This document shows, piece by piece, positions 1 through 9,489 of a DNA stretch of 49,313 bases (position 1 is the stretch's first letter; each line of letters begins with the position of its first letter). Below the pieces are notes generated by a model. It searched no databases and was not told the DNA's origin. It saw nothing but the letters and a program-made list of their open reading frames with translations. Both the position numbers and the translations under genes were made by a program. Source of the stretch: Novosphingobium capsulatum (GTDB lineage: Bacteria > Pseudomonadota > Alphaproteobacteria > Sphingomonadales > Sphingomonadaceae); the NCBI GenBank assembly GCA_015661825.1, contig DQVI01000219.1, positions 1-49,313 on the forward strand. The letters are read 5' to 3'.

Positions 1-60
1 CGATGCTGGAAGCATCGTGGCGAACAGCCGACGCCGTGGTGGCACAAAAGACCCGCCAAA

Positions 61-85
61 CCGACCCGAAGGACTTTTGGGTCGG
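61..85 (-). terminator. Possible terminator hairpin after the DUF2141 gene
   Basis: CCGACCC (61-67) pairs with GGGTCGG (79-85) just beyond the stop of the minus-strand gene at 90. No good U-run follows on the minus strand, so this is a weak call. A second small hairpin (CGATGC 1-6 with GCATCG 12-17) sits at the window edge. Confidence 0.35.
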
Positions 86-89
86 GCTC

Positions 90-593
90 TCAGGGATAAC
101 GCAGGCGGATATGGGTCGAAAGACCGGTTTTCGGCACCGACAGGCGGACCGAATGAAACGCCAGCAGGCTCTCGATCGAACCGGGGTTGCCCGAAAAACC
201 GAAGCCCTCGGCCGGAAGCCCCATCGGCCCCACGCGGTTCCACGTGCCCGAATTGTCCTCGTCGTGGTAGACGGCCAGCGCATAGACCCCCGTATGGGGC
301 AGGAACAGGCACATCCGGGTCTTGTCCGCCCGCGCCGGAACCCGCGCGACATAGAGCGAGCCGCCATCGATCAGGAACTTGTGCGGATCGTCGGGATAGA
401 CGGTAACCGCGATCACGCCCTGATCCGAGCGCACCTTGTCGATGGTGATGTCGAGCCAGGTGTCGCTGGGCGGCCCGGCACAGGCCGTCGCGGGCTGCCG
501 CACGGCGCTGCTCGCGGCGAGCGCGGGGACGCTGCCGCCAAGGGCCAGCAGGAGGGCCGGAAACAGGAGCAGGGATCGGATCGAGCGCATCAT
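90..593 (-). CDS. Secreted DUF2141 family protein
   Basis: A 167-residue protein whose ATG at 593 is followed directly by a second ATG. It opens with a typical Sec signal peptide: MMRSIR, then a Leu/Ala-rich core ending near ALAASS (about residues 1-27). The rest fits the DUF2141 family of small secreted or periplasmic beta proteins, with the conserved stretch AVYHDEDNSGTWN and a following GFGFSGNP segment. The function of DUF2141 is unknown. The gene is divergent from rpe and stands alone. The reading frame stays open upstream of 593 without a convincing signal peptide, so 593 or 590 is preferred as the start. Confidence 0.82.
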   Translation of the reverse strand: MMRSIRSLLLFPALLLALGGSVPALAASSAVRQPATACAGPPSDTWLDITIDKVRSDQGVIAVTVYPDDPHKFLIDGGSLYVARVPARADKTRMCLFLPHTGVYALAVYHDEDNSGTWNRVGPMGLPAEGFGFSGNPGSIESLLAFHSVRLSVPKTGLSTHIRLRYP

Positions 594-962
594 CCATTTC
601 GATGGCAAGACATGGGCTTGAGCGCAAGAGGCCAGGCGCCCCGGCATGGCGATGCGCTGCCGGTGTTGCAGGATTACCCGGTTCGTCCCCCGTTTCCTGC
701 CGATTTTCGCCGGTTTTGCGCCGTTTGAACGCATTCGGAGCAAAGCCCGGCCAATCCCGCGCCGAAACCGGACAATGCATGTGGAGAACGGCGAAAACTT
801 TGCTTGTGGAGCCGATTTGCCGCCGGTAAGCGCCTGAAGGCGCGCCCGCTTGGCGAAGTGCCTGACGCGGGCTATCCTGTTTTTCGAGACCTTGCCCCAG
901 CCCGCTTGGCCGAGCTCCAAGTCATGCTGTCAGGCCAAGCCCTGTTGCCGAGATTGCCGTCC
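594..962. other. Divergent intergenic region, DUF2141 gene and rpe
   Basis: These 369 bases lie between the two divergent starts and should hold both promoters. I see no convincing gene. The only structures noticed are a short hairpin (GCGCCT/AGGCGC, 830-843) and two copies of TGTGGAG near 782 and 806. The rpe frame is open back to about 804, but nothing in that extension resembles the family. Confidence 0.6.
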
Positions 963-1625
963 ATGTCTGTGCCGCTGATTTCTCCTTCGATCCTCTCCGC
1001 CGATTTTGCCCGCCTGGGCGAGGAAGTGCGCGCGATTGACGCCGCCGGGGCCGACTGGATCCATGTCGACGTGATGGACGGCCACTTCGTCCCCAACATC
1101 ACGATCGGCCCGATGGTGGTGAAGGCCCTGCGCCCGCACACCGCCAAGCCGTTCGACGTTCACCTGATGATCTCGCCGGTCGACGCCTATCTGGAGGCTT
1201 TCGCCGCTGCCGGGGCCGATATCATCACCTTCCACCCCGAGGCCGGGCCCCACGCCCACCGCACGGTTCAGGCGATCAAGGCACTGGGCAAGAAGGCGGG
1301 CGTCTCGCTCAACCCGGCCACCCCGGCCAAGATGCTCGACTACCTGATCGACGACATCGACCTCGTGCTGGTGATGAGCGTCAACCCCGGCTTTGGCGGG
1401 CAGAGCTTCATTTCCAGCCAGCTCCGCAAGATTGAGGCGATCCGCAAGATGATCGACAAGACCGGGCGGGACATCCACCTCGAAGTCGATGGCGGCGTGG
1501 ATGTGAACACCGCGCGCCTGTGCGTCGATGCCGGTGCCGATGTGCTGGTTGCCGGAACCGCCACCTTCAAGGGTGGCCCCGATCACTACGCCGCCAATAT
1601 CGCGGCGCTCAAAAGGATAGACTGA
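963..1625 (+). CDS. rpe: Ribulose-phosphate 3-epimerase
   Basis: A 220-residue TIM-barrel enzyme that interconverts ribulose 5-phosphate and xylulose 5-phosphate in the pentose phosphate and Calvin-type pathways. Expected metal and catalytic residues are all visible: H34 and D36 in IHVDVMDG, H67 in FDVHLMI, and D176 in LEVDGGV. The phosphate-binding NPGFGGQSF loop is at about 141-149. Length is normal for the family (about 220). The ATG at 963 gives the standard N-terminus ([14 protein letters not shown]). The next gene begins 4 bases after the stop, so rpe, the heparinase-like gene and purH probably form one transcript. Confidence 0.97.
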   Translation: MSVPLISPSILSADFARLGEEVRAIDAAGADWIHVDVMDGHFVPNITIGPMVVKALRPHTAKPFDVHLMISPVDAYLEAFAAAGADIITFHPEAGPHAHRTVQAIKALGKKAGVSLNPATPAKMLDYLIDDIDLVLVMSVNPGFGGQSFISSQLRKIEAIRKMIDKTGRDIHLEVDGGVDVNTARLCVDAGADVLVAGTATFKGGPDHYAANIAALKRID

Positions 1626-1629
1626 CCTC

Positions 1630-3627
1630 GTGAGCGAACCCGGCTTCCCCCTCGCACGCGGCCAAGGCGCTGCCACCGAAGAAGCCGGGAACGCGGCAGC
1701 CTCCCCCACTTCCAGACCTTCAGGCAAACCCGCTGGGGCCCGCGCCAGAAAGGCCGGGGCTTCTTCCGACGAGAGAAGCCCGGCCCTGCCGCTGGGCCCC
1801 GGCCCCTCGCAAGGGGAAGACGCACTCGTGGGTATCCCCCCGCTCCCTGCCGCCGACGACGACCTGATCCCGCTGCGCGCCGAAGTGGTCGAACCCGGAC
1901 GGGCCCTGGCCCTGGCTGATTTCTCGCCCCCTGCGGTCAGCACGGGCGAACGGTTCCTGCGCTTTGCCTATCGGCTGGGCCTGCCCTCGGGCGCGATGCA
2001 GCCGTTTCGCAAGCGCGCCCGCCCGCGCCTGACGGCCACCGTCACCAACCCCATTCCCGGCACGGTCGCCGCTGGCAAGGCCTTGCGCGCAGGGCATTTC
2101 CTCGTCCACGGGATGAAGGCGGCGATTGCCGACACCGCCTTTTCGGGCGCGCCGTTGTCCCCGCCGTTCGAACGGATGATCCACGGCTTTGCCTGGCTCC
2201 CCGACCTTGAGGCGAGCGGCGCGCGCGCGCAGGGCGTGCCCGTGGCCGAACGCATCATGGGCATGTGGCTGGCCGCCAATCCCCAGCCCGCCTCGGGCCC
2301 GGCCTGGGCCGTGGGCCATGTCGGCCATCGCCTGATGGCCTGGCTGGTCCATGCCCCGCTGCTGCTTTCGGGCAACGACAAGAAGTTCCGCAGCCGCGTG
2401 CTGCACACCATGGCCGAGACCGCGCGCTGGCTCGACCGTCACATCGGCCGGGCCGACGACAAGCTGGCCGAAGTGGTCGGCTGGTCGGCGATCACCGCCG
2501 CAGGCCTGCTGATGACCGATGGCCGCGCGCGCCGCCTGTTCGGCGAGGCCGGGCTGATCCGTGCGCTGGGCGATCTGGTGGGCGACGATGGCGGGGTGCT
2601 CTCGCGCAGTCCGCTCTGCCAGATCGAGGCGATTGCCGTGCTGGTGCGGCTCAAGGCCTGCTATGCCGCCGTGCGCAACGATCCCCCGCCCCAGATCGAG
2701 ACGATCCTCTCGCTGCTGGTGCCCCCGCTGCTGGCGATGCTCCACGGCGATGGCGCGCTGTCGAGCTGGCAGGGCGCGGGCGCGGTCAATGCCGATTCCA
2801 TCGCCACGCTGATCAAGGCCAGCGGCGTGCGCACCCGCCCGTTGCGCGACGCCCGGCAATGGGGCTACCAGCGGGTTCAGGCAGGCAAGTCGCTCCTCCT
2901 GCTCGATGCCGCCCCGCCCCCGGTCGCCCGCCACGCGCGCGATGGCTGCGCCTCGACACTGGCCTTCGAATTCAGTTGCGGGGCCGAACGGCTGATCGTC
3001 AATTGCGGCGGCGCGGCCTTTGCCGGGGGGATGATCCCGCTCGGCCTGGCCCAGGGCCTGCGCGCGACGGGCGCCCATTCGACGCTGACGATCGACGATT
3101 GCAACTCCACCGCCGTCCTTGCCAACGGCAAGCTGGGCAGTGGCGTTTCCGAGGTCGAGGTCGACCGCCGCACCCTGCAAACCGATGGCAGCTATGCCAG
3201 CACCGGCGTCGTGCGCGACCATACCGCCACCCGGATCGAGGCCAGCCACAACGGCTATGTCAGCCGCTATGGCCTGCTCCACCAGCGCATCCTGATCCTG
3301 CGCGACGACGGCACCGAGCTGCGCGGCGAAGACCTGCTGTTGCCCCAGGGCAAGAAGGGCAAGCCCGGAACGGTCGGTGTTGCCTTGCGCTTCCACCTCG
3401 GCCCGCATATCGAGCTGGCCCAGGGCCAGGACGGCCTTGGCGTTACCCTCGCCCTCCCCGACGGCAGCCTCTGGCAGTTCCGTTCGGGTCGCGAACCGGT
3501 CACGATCGAGGAGTCGCTCTGGGCCGATGGGCAGGGGCGCCCGGTGGGCACGCGCCAGCTCGTCATCACGGCCAACATTCCGCGCAGCGGAGAAAGCTTC
3601 TCCTGGCTGCTCAAGAAGATGAGATAG
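1630..3627 (+). CDS. Heparinase II/III family protein
   Basis: A protein of 665 residues if the GTG at 1630 is used. The central part (about 115-400) is an alpha-helical toroid, with segments such as HGFAWLPDL and [21 protein letters not shown]. The C-terminal half (about 440-660) is the beta-sheet heparinase II/III-like domain (Pfam PF07940 type). The family includes polysaccharide lyases, but the natural substrate here cannot be told. There is no signal peptide, which is usual for the rpe/purH-linked version. The first 66 residues are low-complexity Gly/Ala/Pro/Ser. An in-frame GTG at 1828 has a better Shine-Dalgarno (AAGGGGAAGA, 1811-1820), so the true protein may be about 599 residues. 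Its stop lies 11 bases before purH. Confidence 0.88.
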   Translation: MSEPGFPLARGQGAATEEAGNAAASPTSRPSGKPAGARARKAGASSDERSPALPLGPGPSQGEDALVGIPPLPAADDDLIPLRAEVVEPGRALALADFSPPAVSTGERFLRFAYRLGLPSGAMQPFRKRARPRLTATVTNPIPGTVAAGKALRAGHFLVHGMKAAIADTAFSGAPLSPPFERMIHGFAWLPDLEASGARAQGVPVAERIMGMWLAANPQPASGPAWAVGHVGHRLMAWLVHAPLLLSGNDKKFRSRVLHTMAETARWLDRHIGRADDKLAEVVGWSAITAAGLLMTDGRARRLFGEAGLIRALGDLVGDDGGVLSRSPLCQIEAIAVLVRLKACYAAVRNDPPPQIETILSLLVPPLLAMLHGDGALSSWQGAGAVNADSIATLIKASGVRTRPLRDARQWGYQRVQAGKSLLLLDAAPPPVARHARDGCASTLAFEFSCGAERLIVNCGGAAFAGGMIPLGLAQGLRATGAHSTLTIDDCNSTAVLANGKLGSGVSEVEVDRRTLQTDGSYASTGVVRDHTATRIEASHNGYVSRYGLLHQRILILRDDGTELRGEDLLLPQGKKGKPGTVGVALRFHLGPHIELAQGQDGLGVTLALPDGSLWQFRSGREPVTIEESLWADGQGRPVGTRQLVITANIPRSGESFSWLLKKMR

Positions 3628-3638
3628 GAATTTTCAAC

Positions 3639-5228
3639 GTGAGCGATGTGACGATCCGGCGGGCGCTGCTTTCGGTGTCCGACAAGACCGGTCTGGTCGA
3701 TCTGGGCAAGGCGCTGGCCGCCCGCAACGTGGAGCTGGTCTCGACCGGCGGCACCGCCAAGGCCCTGCGCGAAGCAGGCCTGGCCGTGAAGGACATTTCG
3801 GAGCTGACCGGCTTCCCCGAAATGATGGATGGCCGCGTCAAGACGCTGCACCCCAAGGTCCACGGCGGGCTTCTGGCCGTGCGCGACAATGCCGATCACG
3901 CCGCCAGCATGGCCGAGCATGAAATCGGCGCGATCGACCTCGTCGTCGTCAACCTCTACCCGTTCGAAGCGACCGTCGCCAAGGGCGCCGAGCGCGACGA
4001 AGTGATCGAAAACATCGACATCGGCGGCCCCTCGATGGTCCGTTCGGCGGCCAAGAACCACGACTTCGTGACGATCCTGACCGATCCGGCTGACTATGCC
4101 ACGCTGGCCGAGCAGCTCGACCAGACCGATGGCGCCACCACCCTGCCCTTCCGCCGCGCGATGGCGGCCAAGGCCTATGCGACGACCGCCGCCTACGACT
4201 CGGCGATCGCCACCTGGTTCGCCACCGTCGATCAGGGCCAGCACTTCCCGCAGACCCTCGCCAGCGCCCACACGCTGGTTTCCACGCTGCGCTATGGCGA
4301 GAACCCGCACCAGTCCGCCGCGCTCTATGTGCCGCGCCGCAGCACGGTCAGCGGCCTGCCCCAGGCCGAGCAGATCCAGGGCAAGGAACTCTCGTACAAC
4401 AACTACAACGATGCCAACGCCGCGCTCGAACTCATCGCCGAATTCGACGGCGAGAAGCCGACAGTGGTGATCGTCAAGCACGCCAACCCCTGCGGCGTGG
4501 CAAGCGCGGACACCCTGCTTCAGGCGTGGCAGGATGCCCTCGCCTGTGACAGCGTCTCGGCCTTTGGCGGCATCGTGGCCGTCAACCGCCCGCTCGATGG
4601 CCCGACCGCCAATGCGATCTGCGAAATCTTCACCGAAGTGGTCGTCGCGCCGGGTGCCGATGATGCCGCCCGCGAAGCCTTCGCCCGCAAGAAGAACCTG
4701 CGCCTGCTGCTGATCGACAGCCTGCCGGAAGCCAACCGCGCCGGTCTCGTCACCGTGCCGATCGCCGGGGGCCTGCTGGTTCAGGACCGCGACAACGGCG
4801 CGATCACGCGCGAGGACCTCAAGGTCGTGACCAAGCGCGCGCCCACCGAGCAGGAACTCGAAGACGCCCTGTTCGCCTGGACGGTCGCCAAGCACGTCAA
4901 GTCGAACGCCATCGTCTATGCCAAGGACGGCGTGACCGCCGGGATCGGCGCTGGCCAGATGAACCGCCGCGACAGTTCGCGCATTGCCGCCGCCAAGGCT
5001 CAGGAAGCGGCCCAGACCCACGGCTGGAGCGAAGCCCGCACGGTCGGCTCGGCAGTCGCTTCGGACGCCTTCTTCCCGTTTGCCGACGGCCTGATGGCCG
5101 CCGTCGAAGCGGGCGCGACGATGGTGATCCAGCCCGGCGGCTCGATCCGCGACGAAGACGTGATCAAGGCCGCCGACGAAGCGGGCCTGGCCATGGTCTT
5201 CACCGGGATGCGCCACTTCCGCCACTGA
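3639..5228 (+). CDS. purH: Bifunctional AICAR transformylase / IMP cyclohydrolase
   Basis: A 529-residue protein catalysing the last two steps of IMP synthesis: formyl transfer from 10-formyl-THF to AICAR, then ring closure. The N-terminal MGS-like cyclohydrolase domain (about 1-200) carries [10 protein letters not shown] and STGGTAKAL. The C-terminal transformylase domain includes the K280-H281 pair in [10 protein letters not shown], as in the family. Length matches the usual 525-530. The start is GTG at 3639, with AGGA at 3626-3629. It is followed by a strong bidirectional terminator and is the last gene of the rpe operon. Confidence 0.97.
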   Translation: MSDVTIRRALLSVSDKTGLVDLGKALAARNVELVSTGGTAKALREAGLAVKDISELTGFPEMMDGRVKTLHPKVHGGLLAVRDNADHAASMAEHEIGAIDLVVVNLYPFEATVAKGAERDEVIENIDIGGPSMVRSAAKNHDFVTILTDPADYATLAEQLDQTDGATTLPFRRAMAAKAYATTAAYDSAIATWFATVDQGQHFPQTLASAHTLVSTLRYGENPHQSAALYVPRRSTVSGLPQAEQIQGKELSYNNYNDANAALELIAEFDGEKPTVVIVKHANPCGVASADTLLQAWQDALACDSVSAFGGIVAVNRPLDGPTANAICEIFTEVVVAPGADDAAREAFARKKNLRLLLIDSLPEANRAGLVTVPIAGGLLVQDRDNGAITREDLKVVTKRAPTEQELEDALFAWTVAKHVKSNAIVYAKDGVTAGIGAGQMNRRDSSRIAAAKAQEAAQTHGWSEARTVGSAVASDAFFPFADGLMAAVEAGATMVIQPGGSIRDEDVIKAADEAGLAMVFTGMRHFRH

Positions 5229-5246
5229 TACCCGGCCTGCCGGACA

Positions 5247-5286
5247 AAAAAGGGGCGATGCACGGGTCCGTGCATCGCCCCTTTTT
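5247..5286. terminator. Strong bidirectional rho-independent terminator
   Basis: An A-tract, a GC-rich stem (GGGGCGATGCACGG at 5252-5265 with its exact complement at 5268-5281) and a T-tract form a symmetrical hairpin. It lies between convergent purH and the sorbosone-dehydrogenase-like gene. The T-run on either strand allows termination in both directions. Confidence 0.93.
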
Positions 5287-5312
5287 GTGTCAGGATCATC
5301 CCTTGGCAAAGG

Positions 5313-5333
5313 GCCCCGGCTCAAGGCCGGGGC
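5313..5333. repeat. GC-rich palindrome, GGCCCCGG type
   Basis: GCCCCGGC (5313-5320) and GCCGGGGC (5326-5333) form a perfect 8-bp stem with loop TCAAG. It lies 10 bases beyond the stop of the minus-strand dehydrogenase gene. Related hairpins occur at 16127-16155 and 18951-18981, also just past gene ends, so this may be a small recurrent extragenic palindrome or a 3'-end stabilising structure. Confidence 0.55.
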
Positions 5334-5343
5334 GCCGCCGACC

Positions 5344-6807
5344 TTACCCCTTCGGCTTGTTCAGCACCGAATCCGGGTTCTCCTGAATCCGCATCTTGCC
5401 CATCGGCGGCTGGGGCGGCGGCACATGATCAGGAATCTGCACAATCGCCGGTGCAGGCCGGGCCCCCGGCGCGGTCACCCGCCAGATCACCCCGCCCACG
5501 TCATCGCTGACCAGAAGCGCGCCATCCTTGGCAAAGGCCACCCAGGTCGGCCGCCCATGGGCCTTGCCATCCTTGGTCAGGAATCCGGTCAGAACCGGCG
5601 CAGGCGGCGCGGGCAGAACATTGCCATGATCATCAAAACGAACAAAAACAACATCATAACCAGCTAGCGGACGGCGATTCCACGAACCATGCCGCGCCAC
5701 GAAGGCCCCATCGGCAAAGCGCATCCCCATGGTGTTGCCCCCGCGCGCAAAGGCCAGGCCCAGCGGCGCGACATGGGCGCCCAGCCCATATTCGGGCTTG
5801 CGCACATATTCCATCAGGTATTCGGGCATCGGCGCCTGCACGCGCCAGTCGATATTCTTCTTCCAGTAGACCCAGGGCCAGCCATATTGCGCGCCCAGCG
5901 GCACGTTGGAGAGGTAATCAGGCACCAGATCGGGCCCGAGCATGTCGCGCTCGTTGACCACGGCCCACAGTTCGCCGGTATGGGGATTGAAGTCCATACC
6001 ATTGGGGTTGCGCATGCCGCCCGCGAACTGGCGCACCGAGTGCTTCACGAAGTCATATTCGAAAATCGAGGCACGATCGCGCTCGGCCTCGATGCCGTCG
6101 TCGGCGATGTTGGAGGCCGAACCGACCGAAATGTAGAGACGGTTTCCATCCGGGCTCAGCGCCAGATTGCGCGCCCAGTGCATGCCTGCGGGCGGCAGGT
6201 CCATCAGCTTGGTCGGCGTGCCGCGAAGGCTCGTCTGGCCCGGCTCGAACGGCCACGACACGACCCCGTTGTGGTTGGCGACATAGAGCCGCCCCGCGCG
6301 CCAGACCATGCCGAACGGCGAATCGAGCGCCGGATTTTCCATCACGAAACGCTGCGTCGCCGTGCCCTTGCCCACGCCATCGCGCAGCAGCACGATTGTG
6401 TTGGGCGAAGGCCCGCCTGCCCCGGCCTGGTTGAACAGCACCCCGGCCACGAAACCGACCACCCCGCCCCCGGCGCGATCTCCGGCTGGCGCATTGGTCT
6501 GGGCGGTCAACACGTCGCCATTGGGCAGGACGGTCATCGTGCGCGGATGGTTGAGCCCATCAGCAAAGCGGGTGACGACGAGGCCCTGCGTGGCCTGCGG
6601 CGCCTCGCCCGGCTGCCAGCCGACCGGCTTGGCAATGCCCACGGTGGGGATCGTCTGGGCCGATGGCTCGGCCAGCTTGGGGTGGGGGCCCGATGTTTCG
6701 TCGGTGGTATAGACACCGGCCGGACCACGGAATGACCATGCCAGAAACGCCACAGCGGCGATCACCAGCAGGCCAATGGCGATGAGGGACTTCTTGAGGG
6801 TGCTCAT
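5344..6807 (-). CDS. Membrane-anchored PQQ-type sorbosone dehydrogenase-like protein
   Basis: A protein of 487 residues from the ATG at 6807. After a short basic start (MSTLKK) there is one hydrophobic segment (about 7-24), a signal anchor. The remainder resembles the L-sorbosone / aldose sugar dehydrogenase beta-propeller family (YliI/GDH-B fold), which oxidises aldoses with PQQ in the periplasm. Diagnostic features are NHPRTMTVLPNGDVL, RNPNGMDFNPHTGELW and the family motif HGSWNR at 373-378. Substrate and cofactor are inferred from the family only. No PQQ biosynthesis gene is in the window. The gene is divergent from msrC across the structured element. Confidence 0.85.
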   Translation of the reverse strand: MSTLKKSLIAIGLLVIAAVAFLAWSFRGPAGVYTTDETSGPHPKLAEPSAQTIPTVGIAKPVGWQPGEAPQATQGLVVTRFADGLNHPRTMTVLPNGDVLTAQTNAPAGDRAGGGVVGFVAGVLFNQAGAGGPSPNTIVLLRDGVGKGTATQRFVMENPALDSPFGMVWRAGRLYVANHNGVVSWPFEPGQTSLRGTPTKLMDLPPAGMHWARNLALSPDGNRLYISVGSASNIADDGIEAERDRASIFEYDFVKHSVRQFAGGMRNPNGMDFNPHTGELWAVVNERDMLGPDLVPDYLSNVPLGAQYGWPWVYWKKNIDWRVQAPMPEYLMEYVRKPEYGLGAHVAPLGLAFARGGNTMGMRFADGAFVARHGSWNRRPLAGYDVVFVRFDDHGNVLPAPPAPVLTGFLTKDGKAHGRPTWVAFAKDGALLVSDDVGGVIWRVTAPGARPAPAIVQIPDHVPPPQPPMGKMRIQENPDSVLNKPKG

Positions 6808-6868
6808 GATGGCACGCACGGTAAGCGCGCCGGGGCTCCCCTGCAATGACAGCCTTGCAGCTTTGCGC

Positions 6869-7136
6869 TAGGCGGCGTGGCCACATTCCACAGCGCCACG
6901 GCTGGAAGCAAAAACCGCCAGTTCAAGGAGGCGAGGCAGCGTAATATCGGGAATATTGCGCGCCGAACCGACGCTGAAATAGCGGTTTTTGATCCAGCCC
7001 CGAAGGGGTTGCCCTCCCAAAGGCCCCGGCAGCGTTACTCGTCCTTGACAGAGGCCCACTCTGCCCGCGTCCTCGCGCCTCGCCGGGGTCTTTGGGAGGG
7101 CAACCGTGGCGTTGTGGAATGTGGCCACGCCGCCTA
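6869..7136. repeat. 264-bp element with long terminal inverted repeats, MITE-like
   Basis: The ends at 6871-6904 and 7101-7134 are inverted repeats of 34 positions with one G-T pair and one mismatch, flanked on both sides by TA (6869-6870 and 7135-7136). Inside are two further imperfect hairpins. One pairs 6901-6918 with 6982-6998, with an apical perfect stem CAGCGT/ACGCTG (6937-6942/6971-6976). The other pairs 7008-7030 with 7082-7104 almost perfectly. Folded as single strand, this gives a cruciform-like three-way structure. Length, TA flanks and lack of an ORF suit a non-autonomous element of the IS630/Tc1 kind, but a structured RNA or regulatory cruciform is also possible. It fills most of the divergent 339-bp gap. 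Confidence 0.7.
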
Positions 7137-7146
7137 AGACCCTCGC

Positions 7147-7626
7147 ATGTACGATTTCCGCTTCGATCCCGCCGACAAGCCCACGCTCTATGCCGACCTC
7201 GCCGCCGCCGCGCGCGGGCTGATCCATGGCGAAAGCGATGGCGTGGCCAACATGGCCAACCTCGCCGCGCTGCTCGCGCTCGCGCTGCCCGATTGCAACT
7301 GGACGGGGTTCTATCGCCTCGTGGGGGAAACGCTGGTTCTCGGGCCCTTTGCCGGCAAGCCGGCCTGTATCCGCATTCCGCTGGGCCAGGGTGTCTGCGG
7401 CGCGGCGGCAGCCAGCGGCGAAACGCAACTGGTGCGCGATGTTCATGCGTTCCCCGGCCACATCGCCTGCGACGCGGCGAGCGCCTCGGAACTGGTCGTG
7501 CCGATCCTGCGCGATGGCGCGGTGATCGGGGTAATCGACCTCGACAGCCCGACGCTGGGCCGCTTCGATGAAGAAGACGCGCGCGGAATCGAAGCGCTGG
7601 CGGCAGTGATCGCCGAGGCGATCTGA
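7147..7626 (+). CDS. msrC: Free methionine-(R)-sulfoxide reductase, GAF domain
   Basis: A 159-residue single GAF-domain protein that reduces free methionine-R-sulfoxide using thioredoxin. The three conserved cysteines are C74 (ACIRIPLG), C84 (GVCGAA) and C108 (HIACDA). Their spacing of 10 and 24 is the same as in the E. coli enzyme (C84, C94, C118). NWTGFYRL and LDLDSP-type motifs (here VIDLDSPTLGRF) also match. The start is ATG at 7147; no strong Shine-Dalgarno is visible, only the end of the inverted-repeat element 11 bases upstream. It is convergent with parB. Confidence 0.93.
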   Translation: MYDFRFDPADKPTLYADLAAAARGLIHGESDGVANMANLAALLALALPDCNWTGFYRLVGETLVLGPFAGKPACIRIPLGQGVCGAAAASGETQLVRDVHAFPGHIACDAASASELVVPILRDGAVIGVIDLDSPTLGRFDEEDARGIEALAAVIAEAI

Positions 7627-7639
7627 GGCCTTCCCTCAA

Positions 7640-7681
7640 CGCGGTGAGGGAAAACCGCAAAGCCGGGTTCCCCTCACCGCG
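7640..7681. terminator. Hairpin between convergent msrC and parB
   Basis: GCGGTGAGGG (7641-7650) pairs with CCCTCACCGC (7671-7680), with further pairing toward the loop, giving a long stem 6 bases before the parB stop and 14 bases after the msrC stop. There is no clear T-tract on either strand, so it may be a 3'-end barrier rather than a classic terminator. Confidence 0.55.
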
Positions 7682-7687
7682 AAAAAA

Positions 7688-8716
7688 TCAGATCGCCCCG
7701 CCCGTCAGTCGCTGGCAGATCAGGTCCAACTGATCGAGCGTCTTGTAGCGAATCACCACCGAGCCGGTGCGCGGATCGGCATCGGCGCTGATCGTGACCT
7801 TGAGCCCCAGGAATTCTTCCACATGGGCCTGCACCGCCGCGATATCGGCTGAATCAGACGGATCGCGCTCGGCCCGCGCGCGGCGCGGCGCCGTTTCGGG
7901 CCGCGTGGCACGCTTGGCCATGCGTTCGGCATCGCGCACCGAGAGCCCCTTGCCCACGATATCCTTCGCCAAAGGCAGCGGATCGGGCACAGAGACCAGC
8001 GCACGGGCATGGCCCATGCTCAGTTCCTCGCGCTGCACCATGTCGAGCACGTCTTCGGGCAAGACGAGCATGCGCATCAGGTTGGCGACATGGCTGCGCG
8101 ACTTGTCGACGAAGCGGGCGATTTCCTGCTGGGTCAGCCCTTCGGTCTCGGACAGGCGCTGATAGGCGCGCGCCTCTTCCACCGGGTTGAGGTCTTCGCG
8201 CTGGAGGTTTTCGATCAGGGCCAGCGCGGTCACTTCGCGCTCGTCGAGCTGGCGCACGATGGCCGGGATCTCGTGGATGCGCGCGCGCTGGGCCGCACGC
8301 CAGCGGCGTTCACCGGCAACAAGCTGATAGCGCCCTGCCCCCAGCGGACGCACGATCACCGGCTGGATCACCCCGCGCGCGGCGATCGACTGCGCCAGTT
8401 CGTCGAGGGCTTCTTCATCGAAGTGGCGACGCGGCTGATCAGGGTGCGGCTCGATCTCGGCCACGGGCAGCATGGCAATGCCGGTGCTGGCACTCGTCGC
8501 CACGACGGTCGGCCCTGCCGCTGCCGCTACAGCAGAAGACGCCACGGGCGCCATCGTTGCCACACCACCGACAGCTGGGGCTGCCACAGGAGCAGGCGCG
8601 GGACGCACCAGCGCTTCCTCGCGCCGGGTTTCCCCGAGCAGCGCACCCAGCCCCCGGCCCAGCGCCGCGCGCTTGGGTGCCTTTACTGCGCCGCCACTGC
8701 CGCCCTCACCACTCAT
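7688..8716 (-). CDS. parB: Chromosome-partitioning protein ParB
   Basis: A 342-residue CTPase and DNA-clamp protein that loads at parS and spreads to organise the origin region. Residues 1-30 are basic with the ParA-interacting LGRGLGALLGE motif, followed by a low-complexity Ala/Pro/Val linker (about 37-80). The CTP-binding core has the GERRWRAAQ box at 135-143, then a helix-turn-helix around LTQQEIARFVDKSRSHVANLMRML (abbreviated boundaries about 194-217). The C-terminal dimer domain ends at 342. The start ATG overlaps the parA stop by 4 bases (8713-8716). The four parS sites it should bind lie at 9595-14097. Confidence 0.97.
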   Translation of the reverse strand: MSGEGGSGGAVKAPKRAALGRGLGALLGETRREEALVRPAPAPVAAPAVGGVATMAPVASSAVAAAAGPTVVATSASTGIAMLPVAEIEPHPDQPRRHFDEEALDELAQSIAARGVIQPVIVRPLGAGRYQLVAGERRWRAAQRARIHEIPAIVRQLDEREVTALALIENLQREDLNPVEEARAYQRLSETEGLTQQEIARFVDKSRSHVANLMRMLVLPEDVLDMVQREELSMGHARALVSVPDPLPLAKDIVGKGLSVRDAERMAKRATRPETAPRRARAERDPSDSADIAAVQAHVEEFLGLKVTISADADPRTGSVVIRYKTLDQLDLICQRLTGGAI

Positions 8717-9489
8717 GCCGCTTTCCTCTGTTCGGGCAGGCGCGCGATCAGTTCGCGCGCCAGTTTCATGTAGGCCTGCGAACCGGTGCAGGCGTGGTCA
8801 TAGATCAGCGCGGGAAGCCCGTGGCTCGGCGCCTCGGACAGGCGCACATTGCGCGGGATCACCGCCTCGAACACGAGGTCGCGCAGGCACGAACGCACGT
8901 CGTCGGCCACCTGATCGGTCAGGCGATTGCGGCGGTCGAACATGGTCAGGACGATGCCGAGGATGCCGAGATCCGGGTTGAAGCGTTCCTGCACGCGCTC
9001 GACCGTCTGGAGCAATTGGCTCAACCCTTCGAGCGCGAAGAATTCGCACTGAAGCGGCACCAGCAGGCTGTCCGCCGCCGCCATGGCGTTGAGGGTCAGC
9101 AGGCCCAGCGAGGGCGGGCAATCGATCAGGCAGATCTCGTGGGTGGTATCGCCCGCGAGCGCGGCGCGCAGGCGGCCCGTGCGATCCTCGACAGAGACGA
9201 GTTCGACTTCGGCGCCCGAGAGGTCGACCGTCGCGGGGACCAGATCGAGACCGGGAATGCGGGTGGGCACCGCGCATTCGGCCACCCCTGCCCCGTCGAT
9301 CAGGATGTCATACGAGGACCGGTCGCGATCCGCCGCATTGAGGCCGACGCCGGTGGAGGCATTGCCCTGGGGATCGAGATCCACCAGCAGGACTTTCCAG
9401 CCCGTGGCGGCAAGCGCAGTCGCGATGTTGATAGCGGTGGTGGTCTTGCCCACGCCGCCCTTTTGATTCGCAATGGCGATGGTGATCAT
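8713..9489 (-). CDS. parA: Chromosome-partitioning ATPase ParA
   Basis: A 258-residue Walker-type ATPase that moves ParB-parS complexes to the new pole. It has the deviant Walker A KGGVGKTT at 10-17 in the N-terminus MITIAIANQKGG, Walker A-prime VDLDPQGNAS, and Walker B CLIDCPPSLG. Length is standard for chromosomal ParA/Soj. The ATG at 9489 overlaps the rsmG stop by 4 bases, and its stop overlaps parB, so rsmG-parA-parB are translationally coupled. The frame is open upstream, but only this start gives the invariant N-terminus. Confidence 0.97.
   Translation of the reverse strand: MITIAIANQKGGVGKTTTAINIATALAATGWKVLLVDLDPQGNASTGVGLNAADRDRSSYDILIDGAGVAECAVPTRIPGLDLVPATVDLSGAEVELVSVEDRTGRLRAALAGDTTHEICLIDCPPSLGLLTLNAMAAADSLLVPLQCEFFALEGLSQLLQTVERVQERFNPDLGILGIVLTMFDRRNRLTDQVADDVRSCLRDLVFEAVIPRNVRLSEAPSHGLPALIYDHACTGSQAYMKLARELIARLPEQRKAA

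Noticed and set aside
236..249. Half parS-like GTTCCACGTG in the DUF2141 gene
   Set aside because: Only one half of the 16-bp palindrome matches; the right half (CCCGAA) does not, so ParB binding is unlikely.
2265..5228. One uninterrupted 987-codon frame joining the heparinase-like gene region to purH
   Set aside because: Its first 450 codons are a GC-rich shadow frame of Arg/Pro/Ala with no homology; the real protein begins at GTG 3639.
3267..5324. Long minus-strand open frame across purH
   Set aside because: It is antisense to a well-recognised gene, has no family match, and reflects lack of stop codons in high-GC codon use.
6868..7461. Minus-strand open frame covering the inverted-repeat element and msrC
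   Set aside because: It is antisense to msrC, and its other half is only the repeat sequence; no family resemblance.
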